The notes beneath the pieces are model-generated. The model was not told where the DNA came from, did no database searches, and worked only from the letters and a program-made list of their open reading frames with translations. Positions 61,716 to 64,000 of a DNA stretch of 64,000 nucleotides are shown piece by piece. The stretch comes from Variovorax sp. PMC12 (GTDB lineage Bacteria > Pseudomonadota > Gammaproteobacteria > Burkholderiales > Burkholderiaceae_C). The stretch spans positions 4,829,501-4,893,500 of the forward strand of contig NZ_CP027773.1 in the NCBI RefSeq assembly GCF_003019815.1. Direction: 5' to 3'. A program made the translations under genes and the position numbers. How positions within the stretch are numbered: position 1 is the first letter of the stretch; each line of letters begins with the position of its first letter.

Positions 61716-63054
61716 GGGTGCGTGCCTCCGCGGCGGGGTTCAGGGCCTCCAGCGATACGCGCCATGCCCGCCGAAGCACGATCTGCGGACGTGCGCGGCG
61801 CACCGCGTCTTCGGCCTGCGCGACGCCGCCGGCAGCGCCGTAGCGGTCCAGCCAGGCGATCACCGCGGCGGCGCTGCGCGAGAAGCCGAGCGCGCAGCAC
61901 ACCCACACCGGCGCGCTGCCGGCAGCGCGGCGCTGCCCTTCGATGACCGCCGCCGCGCGCTGCAGCCGCACCGGCGGCGGCACCGTCAGGTCGAGCAGCG
62001 GCACGCAGCGCGCATGCGGCACGCCGGACGGCAACTGCAGCTCGGCGCACAGGCTCACCAGCCGGGGCCGGCCGGCCGCGAGCCATTCGGCGCGCGTCGG
62101 CCGGCGGCCCAGCCGCACGCCGGGCACCACCTCGACCGAGGCCGGCAGCTTGCGCGTCCAGAGCCAGGCATTGACTGCCGCGCCCAGCCGGTACGGCGCG
62201 AACAGCCAGCGCGCGGCCCAGCCCATGCGGCCATGCCCGTCCATCTGGAAACCGCGCGCGCCAAAGCCGATGTAGTTGAGCGCCACCAGCGCGAGCGACG
62301 CGGCCGGCCATGCCAGCCACAGCGCGACGCCGCCGCCGTAGAGCGCGGCCGCCAGGAACAGCGCCGCGCCTACCGCATAGAAACCCGCCAGCTTCCATCG
62401 CCGCGGGTCGCGGGTGACGCGCCACGCGCGCGGCATCGACACCACGCGCTCCAGCGGCCACAGCCACACGCAGAACAGCCCGAGCAGCGCACCGGTCGGG
62501 ATGTCGATGAAGTGGTGCTGCCACGTCGTGAGCACCGACGCGCAGATGGCGAAGGCCCACACATGCAGCACCAGCCGCGCCCACAGCGGGTGGATGAACT
62601 GCCGGTACCAGTCCCACAGGATCACCGCCAGCGCGATGTGCAGCGACGGCGCCTGGTTGAAGGGCTGGTCGAACCCGCGCAGCGCGTTGAACAGGAAGGC
62701 CGGCGCACCGTCGACCGGCGGCTGGCCGAAGCTGAAGTGCAGCGGCCAGAGGATGAAGCAGGTGCAGGCAACCAGTGTGGCCGTCACCAGCCGCAGCGCA
62801 TGCCGGTCGAGCGTGTGCCTGCTGCGCGCGAGGAACAGCGACAGCGCGTAGAAGACGTTGATCGTCCAGTACGGAAAGATCGTCCACTGCCAGAACGGAA
62901 TCTGACGCTCCCAGCCGAAGGCCATCGACGGCACGTGGGCCCGCGTGGTCGCCCACCAGTTGGCGAAGCCGTAGGTCGCATAGAACAACGGCCCGAGGAA
63001 CACCAGCCATGCGGCGGCGCGCTTCCAGGGCCGTCGTGCCAGCCGCGCGCTCAT
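61708..63054 (-). CDS. Fused PAP2-superfamily / dual-specificity phosphatase (YnbD-like)
   Basis: A 448-residue membrane protein. The PAP2 part has helices throughout residues ~12-265, with the lipid-phosphatase motifs FNQAPSLH (136-139) and TTWQHHFID (His180/His181, Asp184). The C-terminal ~150 residues are a dual-specificity (Cys-type) phosphatase with CALGFSR (Cys387, Arg393). This fusion is the architecture of E. coli YnbD. It overlaps the neighbouring genes at both ends and may remove phosphate from a phosphatidylglycerophosphate-like product. Confidence 0.87.
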
Positions 63055-64000
63055 CGCTCGGTGCGCACCGCCAGCGAAACCGTGAAGATGCCCCACTCGT
63101 CGATGCGCTGGTCGATCTTTCGGAAGCCCGCTTCCTCCACCAGCTGGTCCATCTCGTACTGGGTGCGGCGGCGCATCACCCAGGCCTCGCCCTGGCGGTG
63201 GCTGGTGAGGGCGCGCGCGATCATCTCGAGCTGCGGATGCCAGGGCTGGCCGGTGTAGACCAGGTAGCCGCGGTCTTCCACCGCGTCGCCGACGCCCGCG
63301 AGCGAGCGGCGCACCATCTCGTTGTCGGGGAACAGCTCGTACAGGCCCGACACCACCGCCAGCGTGGGCCGCGGCGTCACGCTCGCGAGGCTCATGCGGT
63401 CGAAGGCGTCGGCCTGCACGAACTGCGCGACGTCTTCCAGGCCCTTCTCGGCGATGAGCGCGCGGCCGTCGCGCACGTTGATGTCGCTGTAGTCGCGCAG
63501 CAGGATCGAGCTGGCCTTGACCGGGCTCGCGAGCACCGCGTCGAGCACGTAGCGGCCGTGGCCGGCGGCGATGTCCATCACGCGCACCTCGCGGTGCATT
63601 TCGGCCAGCCGCTCCATTGCGATGCGCAGCAGCTCCTCGACGTGGATCTTGCGCTGGCGGATGCCGCGCCAGCCGATCGATTCCAGATAGGTCTTGTCGA
63701 TGGACCGGCCGATGAACGAGCCGCCCCTGGGCTGGTTGCGGTACACGTAGTCGAGCGTGCTGCCGGAGTCGAAGCCGGTGTCGTGGCCCAGCTTGATGCC
63801 CTCGGACATCTTCCCGCCCAGCTTCAGCCCGGCGCGGGTCATGGCCCAGTAGGCGCCGCGCGGCGACAGGGGCGACAGCGGCTCGGCCAGCGCGCGCGAC
63901 TCGTCGGCGGTGTCGCCGCTCAGGTGCGCCTCGCGGCGGTCGACCGGCACGGCCGGCTCGTCGAAGCGCTGAAGGATGAATTCGCGGATCTGTGCCACCG
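63051..64000 (-). CDS. Class I SAM-dependent methyltransferase, probably C-terminal part of a YnbC-like hydrolase-methyltransferase, truncated by window edge
   Basis: At least 315 residues are visible; the frame is open to the window edge. The SAM motif MDIAAGHGRYVLDAV is near visible residue 145, and later methyltransferase strands include LAVVSGLYELFPDN. The first visible residues (AQIREFILQRF) resemble the end of an alpha/beta-hydrolase, so the full protein is probably the bifunctional YnbC type of ~580-600 residues. It is the first visible gene of the operon, overlapping ynbD (ATGA). Confidence 0.8.
   Translation of the reverse strand, partial: VAQIREFILQRFDEPAVPVDRREAHLSGDTADESRALAEPLSPLSPRGAYWAMTRAGLKLGGKMSEGIKLGHDTGFDSGSTLDYVYRNQPRGGSFIGRSIDKTYLESIGWRGIRQRKIHVEELLRIAMERLAEMHREVRVMDIAAGHGRYVLDAVLASPVKASSILLRDYSDINVRDGRALIAEKGLEDVAQFVQADAFDRMSLASVTPRPTLAVVSGLYELFPDNEMVRRSLAGVGDAVEDRGYLVYTGQPWHPQLEMIARALTSHRQGEAWVMRRRTQYEMDQLVEEAGFRKIDQRIDEWGIFTVSLAVRTER

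Overview
The window is 64 kb of high-GC DNA (roughly two-thirds G+C by eye) and reads as ordinary chromosome of a betaproteobacterium of the order Burkholderiales. It is most like Comamonadaceae and probably Variovorax or a close relative. The pointers are an ahcY-tlyA-metF operon behind an S-adenosylhomocysteine riboswitch, a double-length UvrA, three orphan Bug-type solute-binding proteins, a phasin, and an anmK / M23 peptidase / tyrS neighbourhood. The taxonomic call is inference from gene content; no rRNA or tRNA gene was seen.

Layout. 0-3.3 kb: the 3' end of a biotin-dependent acyl-CoA carboxylase alpha subunit (probably methylcrotonyl-CoA carboxylase), a DUF4349 lipoprotein, a truncated glutathione-transferase remnant and an EthD-like protein. 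3.3-12.1 kb: a GhrA-like dehydrogenase, then an IclR-cupin-Bug-CoA-transferase-acyl-CoA-dehydrogenase cluster, HMG-CoA lyase, and a tightly packed LysE / YbaK / DUF1289 / DsbA-like isomerase run. 12.1-15.5 kb: an MHS-family transporter with a large loop insertion, a 49-residue membrane peptide and a branched-chain amino-acid-type binding protein. 15.5-21.4 kb: a 1950-residue tandem UvrA carrying an in-frame palindromic repeat. 21.4-28.1 kb: a LysR gene diverging from a Bug protein, M20 amidohydrolase, ornithine cyclodeaminase, acetylpolyamine-type deacetylase and a second Bug protein. 28.1-33.9 kb: TetR/MFS pair, HAD phosphatase, and an ABC-2 exporter whose two permease genes are separated by a pair of palindromic repeats. 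33.9-39.2 kb, minus strand: RF3, phasin, an OB-like periplasmic protein and a lipoprotein made of two tandem ~320-residue repeats. 39.2-47.9 kb: SAH riboswitch-ahcY-tlyA-metF, RlpA, RlmJ, a lipoprotein/serine-protease pair, rplM-rpsI and erpA. 47.9-58.9 kb: MFS pump, anmK, M23 peptidase, tyrS, FecR/OmpA pair, CDF transporter-dtd, ybeY/ybeZ, ruvA. 58.9-64 kb, minus strand: six overlapping genes that look like an expanded ynbBCD phospholipid operon and run off the right edge.

How the genes work together. Leucine/branched-acid catabolism is suggested by the carboxylase, the acyl-CoA dehydrogenase and HMG-CoA lyase. The methyl cycle is served by ahcY and metF under SAH control. The M20 amidohydrolase, ornithine cyclodeaminase and acetylpolyamine deacetylase point to use of N-acylated ornithine or polyamines. 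The most intriguing unit is the terminal operon. It contains a methyltransferase, a PAP2 plus dual-specificity phosphatase fusion, a poly-glutamine membrane protein, an acyltransferase, a CdsA homologue and a YdeI-type protein, every junction overlapping. It looks like a dedicated, poorly characterised phospholipid-modifying system.
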